Part shown: piece by piece, positions 34,888 through 44,171 of the stretch
Numbering within the stretch: the first letter of the stretch is position 1
Layout of the letters: each line of letters starts with the position of its first letter
NCBI GenBank assembly: GCA_020631105.1
Contig: JAHDHW010000003.1
Span: 1 to 64,000 of the forward strand
Length of the DNA stretch: 64,000 nt
Source: Saprospiraceae bacterium
GTDB lineage: Bacteria > Bacteroidota > Bacteroidia > Chitinophagales > Saprospiraceae
Direction: 5' to 3'
Notes under the pieces: generated by a model
Seen by the model: only the letters and a program-made list of their open reading frames with translations
Databases searched by the model: none
What the model was told of the DNA's origin: nothing
Translations under genes and position numbers: made by a program

Positions 34888-37380
34888 ATGAGGAATGCAA
34901 TACTATTGCTACTGATGATTTTATGCCTTGACTTAAGCGCTCAGCAAGAAGACTTAGGAGAATCAACCACCTACGAGATTGGAAACGTAAAAGTAATCGG
35001 TGCAGTGCATAGCGATCCCGAAGCAATCATTGCAGTTAGTGGACTTAAGGTGGGAAGTAAAATAGATATTCCCGGAATAAAAATTAATAAAGCTATGAAG
35101 GCACTCTGGGATCTGCAGTTATTCCAGGATCTCGAAATTCGGCAAGCAAAAGTTATTGAAGATGTAGTTTTTCTCGAAATTGAAATTCTGGAACTGCCGA
35201 GACTCGGTGAATTTAGCCTCAAAGGAATCAAAAAGTCAGAAGAGGAATATCTACTTAAAGAAGTCGCTAAAGTTATACACAAAGGACGGATACTTACAAA
35301 GTATAAAGAGCAGCAAGCCAAAGAGGTAATTACAAATTATTACGACGATAAAGGATATCCGGATGCTGTGATTTTTACTAAGAAGAAAAATGATACTAGG
35401 TTTCAAAATACTATTAACCTAGAATTCGATATTGATAAGAGAAAGAAGGTCAAAATTTTACAAATCAGTTTTGCGGGCAACGAAAATATTTCAACAAGAA
35501 AACTGAAAAAATTGATGACGTTCACCAATGAAAAAAAGCGACTGTTCAAAAAGTCATTGTTGACCGAAGAAGGATTTAATGAAGATAAAAAAGCGATCAT
35601 CTATTACTATCAAACCAAAGGGTTTCTTGATGCGCAGATTATTGCTGATAGTGCTTGGGTGAACGAGGAAAATGATTGGTGCATCCATTTGATCATAGAC
35701 GAAGGCCTAAAGTATAATATTAAAAATATCGTTTGGGAAGGTAACTCGGTCTACCCTGATGAAGTGCTACAAGCTGTTCTGGATATAAAAAAAGGAGATG
35801 TGTATGATCCACACTTATTAGAACAACGCTTGCAGTTTAGTCCTGATGGAAGAGATATAAGTGCCATTTATATGGATAACGGATACTTGTTTTTTAAAAT
35901 AGAATCAGAAGAAACGAGTATTGTAGACGATTCAATTTCGCTAAGAATAAAAATTCAGGAAGGACCAATTGCAACAATTGGAAAAGTGAGTATTAAGGGA
36001 AATACCGTAACCAAAGAAGAAGTAATTCGACGAGAGATTCGAACACTTCCGGGGGATCGCTTTAGTCGTGCTGCTGTAATTCGAAGTCAGCGAGAAATTA
36101 TTAACCTTGGATTTTTTAACCCTGAAACGATCGATATGAACACCACCGTTCATCCCGAAACGGGAACAGTCGATCTGGAGTATATCGTAGAAGAAAAATC
36201 TAGTGATCAGTTCGAACTTTCTGCAGGCTGGGATCCGGCTTCCAATCAGTTGATAGGGACACTAGGACTTAGTTTTAATAATATTTCCATGAATAATCTA
36301 TTTGATCCGTCCGCATGGAACCCTTTTCCCCGCGGTGATGGTCAGCGGTTTTCTATTCGCTTACAAAGTACTGGTAAGCAATACCAATCATACAATTTTT
36401 CTTTTTCCGATCCATGGCTTGGCGGAAAGAAACCGACTAATCTCACCGTTGGGGGATTTTTTACGAATCGAAGATTTGACACAGATGAAGGGGTTACTCA
36501 ACGATTTAATATTCTTGGATTATCTGGAAATGTAAGTACACGGCTACAATGGCCTGATGATAATTTTGTGTCTTCAACTAGCTTACATTTTAATCGAATC
36601 ACTCTGGATGATTGGTCAGTCGATGGATTCCAACTGGAAGATGGTACACCAGTTTCGGATGGAGTATTTAATAATTTTTATATAAAACAAACTTTTTCCA
36701 GACATACCTTAAATCATCCAGTATTCCCAACAAGAGGTTCTAATATATCATGGTCAATACAGTTTACACCACCATATTCTCTTTTTAATGGTTCCGATCC
36801 TAAAGTAGAAAGTCCGGCAGAAACCTATAAGTGGCTAGAGTATTATAAGACGAGATTTAGTGCGGAAGCCTATCAGTCGCTCGGCAAAAAGTTAGTGCTT
36901 AAAGGTTCTGCAAAACTCGGATTAGTCGGAGCTTATAATAATGAAATTGGCCTTTCTCCTTTTGAGCGATTTTGGTTTGGAGGGAATGGTCTGGATGCGC
37001 AACAAGGATTTACGGGCATTGACCTTATTAGTATGAGAGGCTATAACGCCACCTCTGATTTTCCGGTTAATGAAAACGGAGGGGCAACATTTTTTCAAAA
37101 ATATTCCGCAGAGTTACGGTATCCAATTGTACAAAGTGCTGCCTCTACTATTTACCTAACGGGCTTTGTAGAAGCAGGAAATGCATGGAATGACCTTGAT
37201 AAGGTTAATCCATTTGATCTTAAAAAATCAGCGGGATTGGGCCTGAGAATTCATCTGCCCATGTTTGGCTTAATAGGATTTGATTATGGGATAGGATTTG
37301 ACAAGACGCCCACAGGTGAGGGAGGATATCTTTCTCGCTATGGCAGGATTAATCTTGTGTTAGGGTTCGAACCTGATTAG
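34888..37380 (+). CDS. bamA: BamA/Omp85-family outer-membrane assembly protein
   Basis: This 830-residue protein has a signal peptide ending LSAQQ, about five POTRA repeats (residues ~25-420; GNENISTRKLKKLMTF and GNTVTKEEVIRREIRTLPGDRFSRAAV are typical POTRA strands), and an Omp85 barrel (~450-830). The L6 signature is seen as ISMRGYN (V/IRGY type). It inserts beta-barrel proteins such as SusC into the outer membrane. The last strand ends RINLVLGFEPD, without the usual terminal aromatic residue. It has its own terminator downstream. Confidence 0.9.
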   Translation: MRNAILLLLMILCLDLSAQQEDLGESTTYEIGNVKVIGAVHSDPEAIIAVSGLKVGSKIDIPGIKINKAMKALWDLQLFQDLEIRQAKVIEDVVFLEIEILELPRLGEFSLKGIKKSEEEYLLKEVAKVIHKGRILTKYKEQQAKEVITNYYDDKGYPDAVIFTKKKNDTRFQNTINLEFDIDKRKKVKILQISFAGNENISTRKLKKLMTFTNEKKRLFKKSLLTEEGFNEDKKAIIYYYQTKGFLDAQIIADSAWVNEENDWCIHLIIDEGLKYNIKNIVWEGNSVYPDEVLQAVLDIKKGDVYDPHLLEQRLQFSPDGRDISAIYMDNGYLFFKIESEETSIVDDSISLRIKIQEGPIATIGKVSIKGNTVTKEEVIRREIRTLPGDRFSRAAVIRSQREIINLGFFNPETIDMNTTVHPETGTVDLEYIVEEKSSDQFELSAGWDPASNQLIGTLGLSFNNISMNNLFDPSAWNPFPRGDGQRFSIRLQSTGKQYQSYNFSFSDPWLGGKKPTNLTVGGFFTNRRFDTDEGVTQRFNILGLSGNVSTRLQWPDDNFVSSTSLHFNRITLDDWSVDGFQLEDGTPVSDGVFNNFYIKQTFSRHTLNHPVFPTRGSNISWSIQFTPPYSLFNGSDPKVESPAETYKWLEYYKTRFSAEAYQSLGKKLVLKGSAKLGLVGAYNNEIGLSPFERFWFGGNGLDAQQGFTGIDLISMRGYNATSDFPVNENGGATFFQKYSAELRYPIVQSAASTIYLTGFVEAGNAWNDLDKVNPFDLKKSAGLGLRIHLPMFGLIGFDYGIGFDKTPTGEGGYLSRYGRINLVLGFEPD

Positions 37381-37411
37381 AAACTCCCCAAAGATAAAGA
37401 ACAAGGAAGGC

Positions 37412-37452
37412 GAAGCATCTCCGGCAAATGAGCTGGGGGTGCTTCTGTTTTT
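37412..37452 (+). terminator. rho-independent terminator of bamA
   Basis: GAAGCATCTCC (37412-37422) pairs with GGGGGTGCTTC (37435-37445), allowing two G-U pairs, and is followed by TGTTTTT. Confidence 0.75.
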
Positions 37453-37564
37453 GGAAATTAAGGATCTTTGATACAATCTAAAATAACTTCTATGCAACCT
37501 GGATCGTTAATTATAGTTAACAGAACAGACATGAGAGTTAAAATCTCATTATTTTTAATTCAAT

Positions 37565-39031
37565 ATGAAAAAGCGAAAAAACAGATTGCCCTTGTTTTTA
37601 ACCCTTGGTAGCCTATTATTGCTACTCATCTTTCAGGGGGTCTGGCTTCAGAGTTGCTATCAACAAGAAGAGGAAGATCTTAGAGAACGAGCAGATGAGG
37701 TGTTTTTGGACGCAGTCCGTGGTATCGAAGATGCGATCTTACGTGACATGGTAATGGACCCTGTTGATTTTTTTTGTGACGATAGTACTTCGATCTCTGA
37801 TCTCACGGTCGCTTTTGGCTTGAACATGGATTCTGTTCAAAACTTCATCGCTTCTGCCGAAGATTTTTCGAAAAGAATTGCCTTACAAAACGAAGGCCCC
37901 TTAGATCCTTCTGACTTTCACATCCGAACAGATCGACGAAAAAATAAAAAAGATCGAACCTTTGGTTCGCTGACTTTCTTTATGGCAATGACGGATGATA
38001 GTGATTACTATGAGCCATTTTTGGAAAATTGTGAAGAAAACGATCAGACCTTACTTCTCTTAGATAATGAACTACAAAAAACGCTTCCTTCAGCTGATTT
38101 ACCAATAGGGCATAAACTGGCATTATTGCACGATGGTGAAGCCCGACAACCAGGCTTCTATTCAACAACTCAAACAGATATCTTGAGAGGAGGAAGTTAT
38201 GCTTTGTTTTTTCCAGAGTATCAATTATATCTTTTACAACGAATTCTGCCACAGATCCTATTTTCAGCTCTACTGTTTAGCGTGATCCTATTAAGCTTTT
38301 ATGTTATCTGGCAAAGTCTTGAAAAGCAGCGGCGACTAACAGATCTAAAGAACGATTTTATTAGCAATGTTACTCATGAACTCAAAACACCAATCACAAC
38401 CGTTGGTGTGGCAATCGAAGCAATGAGTAGTTTTAATGCTATGGATAACCCTGCCAGAACCAAAGAATATCTAGAAATATCTAAGCATGAGTTAGATCGC
38501 CTCACCATTCTTGTCGATAAGGTGTTAAAGATGTCACTTTTCGAAAAGCAAGCTCCAGAGTTGAAGATTGAGTATTTAGACCTAAAGATACTAACTCAGG
38601 AAATCCTGGAAAGTATGAAACTGCAATTCGAAAAATTTACGGCGAAAGTTGATCTTAAAGCACTTGGTAACTCTTTTCAACTAGAAGGCGATAGAATCCA
38701 TTTGACATCTGTTATCTATAATTTAATTGACAATGCACTTAAATATAGTCCTGGCCATCCTCATATTGAACTTTGCTTGAAAGAAGAGCCGAATCAGATT
38801 TGTTTTGAGGTAAAAGATAAAGGAATAGGTATCCCTAAGGTGTATTTAGATAAAATATTTGACCAGTTCTTTCGCGTTCCGAATGGAGATCAGCATGACA
38901 TAAAAGGACATGGACTAGGCTTAAGTTATGTTGCAGGAGTTATTCAAAAACATCGTGGCGATATTGAAGTTGATAGTATCTTGAATCAAGGAACTCAATT
39001 TACCATACGAATACCTAAGAAATATGCATAA
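37565..39031 (+). CDS. two-component sensor histidine kinase
   Basis: This 488-residue kinase has a membrane segment at residues ~9-30, an extracytoplasmic sensor part (~31-222) and a second membrane segment (~223-248). A HisKA domain follows with phospho-acceptor FISNVTHELKTP, then an HATPase domain with N-box VIYNLIDNALKYS and G-boxes KDKGIGIP and GHGLGLSYV. It overlaps the response-regulator gene by 8 nt, so the pair forms a co-translated two-component system. The signal is unknown. It lies between bamA and a T9SS surface protein, but a terminator separates it from bamA. Confidence 0.92.
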   Translation: MKKRKNRLPLFLTLGSLLLLLIFQGVWLQSCYQQEEEDLRERADEVFLDAVRGIEDAILRDMVMDPVDFFCDDSTSISDLTVAFGLNMDSVQNFIASAEDFSKRIALQNEGPLDPSDFHIRTDRRKNKKDRTFGSLTFFMAMTDDSDYYEPFLENCEENDQTLLLLDNELQKTLPSADLPIGHKLALLHDGEARQPGFYSTTQTDILRGGSYALFFPEYQLYLLQRILPQILFSALLFSVILLSFYVIWQSLEKQRRLTDLKNDFISNVTHELKTPITTVGVAIEAMSSFNAMDNPARTKEYLEISKHELDRLTILVDKVLKMSLFEKQAPELKIEYLDLKILTQEILESMKLQFEKFTAKVDLKALGNSFQLEGDRIHLTSVIYNLIDNALKYSPGHPHIELCLKEEPNQICFEVKDKGIGIPKVYLDKIFDQFFRVPNGDQHDIKGHGLGLSYVAGVIQKHRGDIEVDSILNQGTQFTIRIPKKYA

Positions 39032-39716
39032 AACGAAAATTCTTTACGTTGAAGACGAGTTGTACTTAGGAAAGATTGTGAAAGAAAGCTTAGAGAGTCG
39101 GGATTTCGAAGTCAAAATGCTAAGCGATGGACTTAATATTTTGCCTATTCTCGAAAGTTTTCAACCTCATATATGTGTTCTAGATGTGATGCTCCCAAAG
39201 AAGGATGGTTTTACTATTGGGCAAGAGGTACGAGAAAAAAGGCCAGAGCTTCCAATCATCTATCTTACTGCAAAAAATCAACTTGCTGATGTTGTAAAAG
39301 GCTTTAATTCAGGAGGGAATGATTATGTTAAAAAGCCCTTCAGTATGGAGGAGCTCATCCTGAGAATCAATAATATATTGAACTTATCTAAGCAACAAAC
39401 TAGCGCAAATACAAACGATCAGGGTATCGCAATTGGCAGCCTAAAGTTTTTACCTAAAAAATATGAACTCCATTTTAATGGGGAAGTTCGTAAACTAAGT
39501 AATCGAGAAGCACAGTTGTTGCATATCTTTGCTAATCACCAAAATCAATCCATTGGTAGAAAGGAAATCCTGATGGAAGTTTGGGGAGATGACTCTATCT
39601 TTAACTCTCGAAATCTTGATGTTTATATCAAAAAGATTAGGGGATATTTCAAATCAGATAGTCATCTGGAAATAGTTACACTCAAAGGTTATGGATACCA
39701 TTTTGTTGTAGGGTGA
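39024..39716 (+). CDS. OmpR-family response regulator
   Basis: This 230-residue regulator has an N-terminal receiver domain (phospho-acceptor Asp in VCVLDVMLPKKDGF, conserved Lys in YVKKPF, Thr in IYLTAKN) and a C-terminal winged helix of OmpR type (NREAQLLHIFANHQNQSIGRKEIL, ending LVTLKGYGYHF-like). It is coupled to the preceding kinase through an 8-nt overlap. Target genes are unknown. Confidence 0.93.
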   Translation: MHKTKILYVEDELYLGKIVKESLESRDFEVKMLSDGLNILPILESFQPHICVLDVMLPKKDGFTIGQEVREKRPELPIIYLTAKNQLADVVKGFNSGGNDYVKKPFSMEELILRINNILNLSKQQTSANTNDQGIAIGSLKFLPKKYELHFNGEVRKLSNREAQLLHIFANHQNQSIGRKEILMEVWGDDSIFNSRNLDVYIKKIRGYFKSDSHLEIVTLKGYGYHFVVG

Positions 39717-39968
39717 AAACTATTGTAACAATAAAAATACATTTTTTTGCAATGATATCGTGACCTTGGCTCGCATGTCAAATAAAATGGCAAATTTGTT
39801 GTATAGATACTAGTATTGCAGTATGAGCTGAATATTTGAAGCTCATAATAGGGATTGGTGTCTTCAATCCTTTAATTAACCTCTCGTTCCCATATAAGTA
39901 TATTTTTGAATTACCCGCTCTCAGGTGAATAACAAACAGAACTGTTACTAAAGAAAGCTCCTGAGAAA

Positions 39969-42266
39969 ATGAAATTGACACTCCTTTGCATTTTAATGCT
40001 AACATCCTTTGGTAGTTTGCATTCGCAGATTGTAACTACTTATGCTGGTATCCCTGATTCTGTTGGATACACAGATGGCCCTATTGAATCTTCTACTTTT
40101 AATAATCCGCACGGTATAGCTGTTGGGACAGATGGTACCATTTATATTGCTGATCGGTTTAATCATACCATTCGAAAAATAGGTACAGATGGAATAGTCT
40201 CAACGATAGCGGGACAAGCCGGGCTTAGCGGAGACCTTGATGGATCAGGGGCAGAAGCGCTATTTTATGAACCATGGGGGATTACTGTTGATAACTCAGA
40301 TAATATATTTGTTGCGGATACCCGAAATAATAAAATTAGAAAAATAAGTCCTGAGGGGAATGTCACAACCTATGCTGGCACAGGTTCATATGGTATTTCT
40401 AGTGGACCGGGGAATGTATCTACCTTTGGTTTTCCTACAGGAATTGATGTTGATAGTGATGGCAATGTTTACGTCGCAGACCATAATACCCATATCATCC
40501 GCCGAATTAGTATTTCTGGATTCGTTACGACGATTGCCGGAACACCGTATATACTAGGAGATGTAGATGGAGCAGCTAATGCTGCATCCTTTAATCGCCC
40601 TTACGGATTAACGGTTGATCAGGAAGGTAATATTTATGTAGCAGATGAATGGAATCATAAAATCCGGAAAATTTCAACAGATGGTATAGTCAGTACGGTT
40701 GCAGGGGAAGGATCAGAGGGGGATTCTGATGGAATAGGTGAGGATGCTGAATTCAGATTTCCCTGGGATATTACGATTGATGATGACGGAGATTTATATG
40801 TTGCAGATGGCTTTAATTATGCGATTAGAAAAATCGTTCTTGGAAATGAAAATGTCGTTACTACCTATGCAGGAACTTTAGGGACTGCGGGAGCCTTTGA
40901 TGGATATGGAAATGGTGCAAGGTTCGTAAGCACTACGGGGATTGCTTATTCTGCTTATCAGGATGAAATATTTGTAGCAGATGCCTATAATGATATTATC
41001 CGTAGGGTAACAGACATCAACCACGAGTTGGAGGTGCAATTAGTAGAAGGAGCTGTACTGGACTGCCCTGAGAATAATATCCGGATTGAAGTATCACCTA
41101 AAGTCTTTGAAGCTTATGAATATTACATAAACGGCGACTTAGTTGAGCTCTCTCAGGAACCTTTTTTCGAAACCACTCATCCTGACGGAGGTACCCATCA
41201 AATACGGATAATTCCATACTATGATTTAATACCTGGAAATAAAGCAGAATTTGAATTTGAAAGATATGAAGTAGAACAAGCGACAATACAAGCCGCTTCG
41301 GAATTAATATTCTTTGAAGGAGATTCTGTTGAACTTCAGGCTAATGAAGGAGTAGAATACTTTTGGTCTACCGGCGAGACTACACGAGATATTATGGTCA
41401 ACACGTCGCAGGAAGTTACAGTTGAAGTCATTGATGATAATGGTTGCGCTTCACAATCAGCAGTAACAGAAGTAGAGGTTACACCTATCCCCCCTGTGAT
41501 CAATGCGGTACTTAATGGTCCAGTATCCTTTTGTCTCAGCCAAAATATTTCCCTTAGCACTAATTACTCAAGTGAGCTACAATGGTATTTGGATGGAGAG
41601 GCTATACAGGATGCTACAGAAGTAAACTATTTCCCTCTCCAAAGCGGACTCTATCAAGTCGAACATACCTTAGAAAATGGCTTAACGATTATTTCGGAAC
41701 CTGTGGAAGTAGAAGTTATTTCTAGTCCTATTCTTGATTTCTCGGCAAATAATATTGTTAGACCACTGGACCGGATAGAAATAGCGAACACAAGTGAGAA
41801 TGTAACAGATGTTTCCTGGATACTCACCAATGGTACAGAGCAGTTTACTTCTTCTGAATTTAATCCAATTTTTGAATTAGAGACCTCTGGAGAATATGAT
41901 TTAACGCTGATTGGTGAAAACGGGAATACGGGGTGCTTAGATACGCTAAATAAAGAAGAGTATATAAAAGTACTAAGTGAATCAGATTTACCGGATGACG
42001 TTTTCGTCGCTAATATCTTTACCCCCAATAATGATGGAAATAATGACATCCTTTTTGCAAGAGGAAAGGATTTGGTTAGCCTTGACTTCATGGTTTATGA
42101 CCAGCAAGGACAGTTAGTTTTTAGGTCAACGGACAAGCAAATTGGATGGGATGGAAGGATAAAGGGCAGTGACCCAATAAGTGCAAACTATCATTTTGTG
42201 CTTAAATATATCAATCGATTTGGTACTTCAAAAGCATTGAAAGGAAAGGTTGTTTTACTACGATAA
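39969..42266 (+). CDS. NHL-repeat surface protein with type B T9SS sorting domain
   Basis: This 765-residue protein has a signal peptide (to about LHSQ, residue 20) and five to six NHL repeats at ~25-350. Each carries NPHGIAVGTDGTIYIADRFNHTIRKI-type sequence, forming a beta-propeller. Ig/PKD-like modules span ~370-670. The C-terminal domain starts FTPNNDGNND and ends KGKVVLL, matching the gliding-motility type B signal. Such proteins pass the type IX secretion system and are held at the cell surface. The next gene, 39 bp downstream, encodes a PorP/SprF-like partner, the expected companion for type B cargo. Ligand or enzyme activity is unknown. Confidence 0.9.
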   Translation: MKLTLLCILMLTSFGSLHSQIVTTYAGIPDSVGYTDGPIESSTFNNPHGIAVGTDGTIYIADRFNHTIRKIGTDGIVSTIAGQAGLSGDLDGSGAEALFYEPWGITVDNSDNIFVADTRNNKIRKISPEGNVTTYAGTGSYGISSGPGNVSTFGFPTGIDVDSDGNVYVADHNTHIIRRISISGFVTTIAGTPYILGDVDGAANAASFNRPYGLTVDQEGNIYVADEWNHKIRKISTDGIVSTVAGEGSEGDSDGIGEDAEFRFPWDITIDDDGDLYVADGFNYAIRKIVLGNENVVTTYAGTLGTAGAFDGYGNGARFVSTTGIAYSAYQDEIFVADAYNDIIRRVTDINHELEVQLVEGAVLDCPENNIRIEVSPKVFEAYEYYINGDLVELSQEPFFETTHPDGGTHQIRIIPYYDLIPGNKAEFEFERYEVEQATIQAASELIFFEGDSVELQANEGVEYFWSTGETTRDIMVNTSQEVTVEVIDDNGCASQSAVTEVEVTPIPPVINAVLNGPVSFCLSQNISLSTNYSSELQWYLDGEAIQDATEVNYFPLQSGLYQVEHTLENGLTIISEPVEVEVISSPILDFSANNIVRPLDRIEIANTSENVTDVSWILTNGTEQFTSSEFNPIFELETSGEYDLTLIGENGNTGCLDTLNKEEYIKVLSESDLPDDVFVANIFTPNNDGNNDILFARGKDLVSLDFMVYDQQGQLVFRSTDKQIGWDGRIKGSDPISANYHFVLKYINRFGTSKALKGKVVLLR

Positions 42267-42305
42267 CAACCATTTAATTCACCACGGCTAATTTTACCCG
42301 AAGTT

Positions 42306-43250
42306 ATGAGAACACTAATTACAAGAACAATATTTTTACTATTATTTTTGGTTGTCCTTCATGAGAAAAGTAATGCTCAAGAAAACCGCTTCGCACAAGA
42401 AGAAATAATTTTACGTGCTTTGGCACCATCCTCTCTTGGGGCGATAGAAGAAAATAATGGGCAACTACAAGCAAGTTATCGTTCGCGTTGGGACCAGGAT
42501 ACGCCATATCGGGATATGTTTTTAGCATATCAATACCGATTAAAAGAGTTTACACTGGGTGGTAAGCTGATGCAGAATGATGCAGGAGTTGCTTCCCTGG
42601 CGGTTGCAAAGTTAACGCTTGACTTAGCCTATCAAAAAATATTGAACCGCTCCGGAGATCGATTTAGCTTTGGGGCCAGTGCCGGAGTAGTACAAAATCG
42701 TATGCTTAGCGGTCAATTGAAATTTGATTCACAATACAATGAAAATACTGGATTTCAAGAAGAGTATAACAGTGGGGAGACCCTTATGCTCGACAATCAA
42801 ATCAATCCAATTTTTGACGCCGGATTTTCTTTTCAGAAATTTTTCTTTGCATCGGACTTAACGCTCGGGCTGTCAGCCCAAAACCTGACGCGATACAGAC
42901 AACAATTCTTAAGCGAAGCGGTCAATACTCCTCGGACCTATAATGCTTATGCTAGATATAATATCGAACTAGCGGATGAAATAGGAGCGGGAGTATTTAT
43001 ACATTACCAGTATTATGCGGGGATTCATGTGCCTTTGGTACTTGTTCAGGGCCGCTATTTGATTGACGATGAAATCGAAATTAGTGCAGGTCTTGGTAAG
43101 CGATTATATAACACGGCTTTAGTGACAGCAGGTATGAAATGGAAAGGACTGGGCGTAAACTTGAGTTATGAGATGGGAGCAGAAAAAAACTTATTAGCGA
43201 ATCAGATTTTTGAAGTGGGTGTATCCTACCAATTGAAGATTGAGTATTAG
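42306..43250 (+). CDS. PorP/SprF-family type IX secretion membrane protein
   Basis: This 314-residue outer-membrane protein has a signal peptide ending SNAQ and then an alternating beta-strand pattern to the C-terminus. Family signatures include SYRSRWDQDTPYRDMFLAYQYRL near the start, LTLDLAYQKIL, and a C-terminal MGVSYQ-like strand. PorP/SprF proteins assist surface attachment of type B sorted T9SS cargo, and the gene directly follows such a cargo gene. It is convergent with an SRPBCC gene, and no clear terminator was found between them. Confidence 0.9.
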   Translation: MRTLITRTIFLLLFLVVLHEKSNAQENRFAQEEIILRALAPSSLGAIEENNGQLQASYRSRWDQDTPYRDMFLAYQYRLKEFTLGGKLMQNDAGVASLAVAKLTLDLAYQKILNRSGDRFSFGASAGVVQNRMLSGQLKFDSQYNENTGFQEEYNSGETLMLDNQINPIFDAGFSFQKFFFASDLTLGLSAQNLTRYRQQFLSEAVNTPRTYNAYARYNIELADEIGAGVFIHYQYYAGIHVPLVLVQGRYLIDDEIEISAGLGKRLYNTALVTAGMKWKGLGVNLSYEMGAEKNLLANQIFEVGVSYQLKIEY

Positions 43251-43445
43251 GACGGTTCAAAAGAATTCTAAACTTTTAGAAAATAGCCAAGATTGAATCT
43301 GGAATTTCCAATTTTGAATAAAAATCACTTATCGATAATTCCGTCTAACTGCTTATGGATCATGTAAACCTAAAAACTAATCTTCATTCAATATTATTTT
43401 ATTCGAGATTCAATATTCTTTCAAACAACCCTGTTCGAGTATTGA

Positions 43446-43883
43446 TTATTTACTGGCTTCAACTACATTTTTTAATCTGCGAAGATCCGCCATTTGTTGT
43501 TTCTTCATCTGACCTTTCATAAAAAAAGAAAAGAGGTTAAAGATTGCGGGCTTTAACCGGACATGGGTATTCGTTACGACTCGGGTACCTCCACCTAAAT
43601 TAAGGAATTTAAACTCAAGATCAGTCTCCATATTTTTATGAGAAAGGTGAGTCTTAAAGGACTTTTCCGGAATGATATCCAAAACCCTTTCTTGTACCTC
43701 TAATTTACCTGCACTGTCTTTGTAGATGTGAGTCGCCGTACTACCCTTTCCACGGTTTCTGCCTTTTTTAGGTTGATAAGTCTCAAAGCCATCTACCCAA
43801 CGATGCAAATGTTTTGAACTTACCGTGAATCGGTATACTTCCTTGATACTTCGATTAATCTCTATACTGGAACTAAACTTCAT
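43446..43883 (-). CDS. SRPBCC-fold (polyketide cyclase-like) protein
   Basis: This 145-residue protein has the START/SRPBCC pattern: N-terminal SSSIEINRSIKEVYRFTV, a central GKGSTATHIY strand, and a long C-terminal helix. Such proteins bind small hydrophobic ligands, and some are cyclases. No active-site signature allows a closer call. It is a single gene, convergent with the PorP/SprF gene. Confidence 0.75.
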   Translation of the reverse strand: MKFSSSIEINRSIKEVYRFTVSSKHLHRWVDGFETYQPKKGRNRGKGSTATHIYKDSAGKLEVQERVLDIIPEKSFKTHLSHKNMETDLEFKFLNLGGGTRVVTNTHVRLKPAIFNLFSFFMKGQMKKQQMADLRRLKNVVEASK

Positions 43884-44100
43884 GTTGACAATAAATTAGA
43901 CTACAAGTTAAAAGGACTTATTTTAATACAAAAGTAAATCGCAAAAGTTGATCTAAGGTTTTCTGCTTTGCCTGGAATTTTCTTTTTATTCACCGATAAT
44001 ACCTGATAAGCCTTCGTAGGGAAAACGAGCAAGATAGATTCCAAAGTAAGGATACATCGCGCGCGAACCACCGTTGGATCCAGGATGTAACTCCGTGAAT

Positions 44101-44137
44101 AAAAAAAGCGAAGACCTCTGTGTAAAGATCCTCGCTT
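44101..44137 (-). terminator. rho-independent terminator of infB
   Basis: Read on the minus strand, AAGCGA(G)GATC pairs with GGTC(T)TCGCTT around a 10-nt loop and is followed by a run of seven T. It lies just after the infB stop and closes the rimP-nusA-infB operon. Confidence 0.8.
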
Positions 44138-44171
44138 ATAAAAGTTTCTAGTTTATATCCTTGAAGATGGA

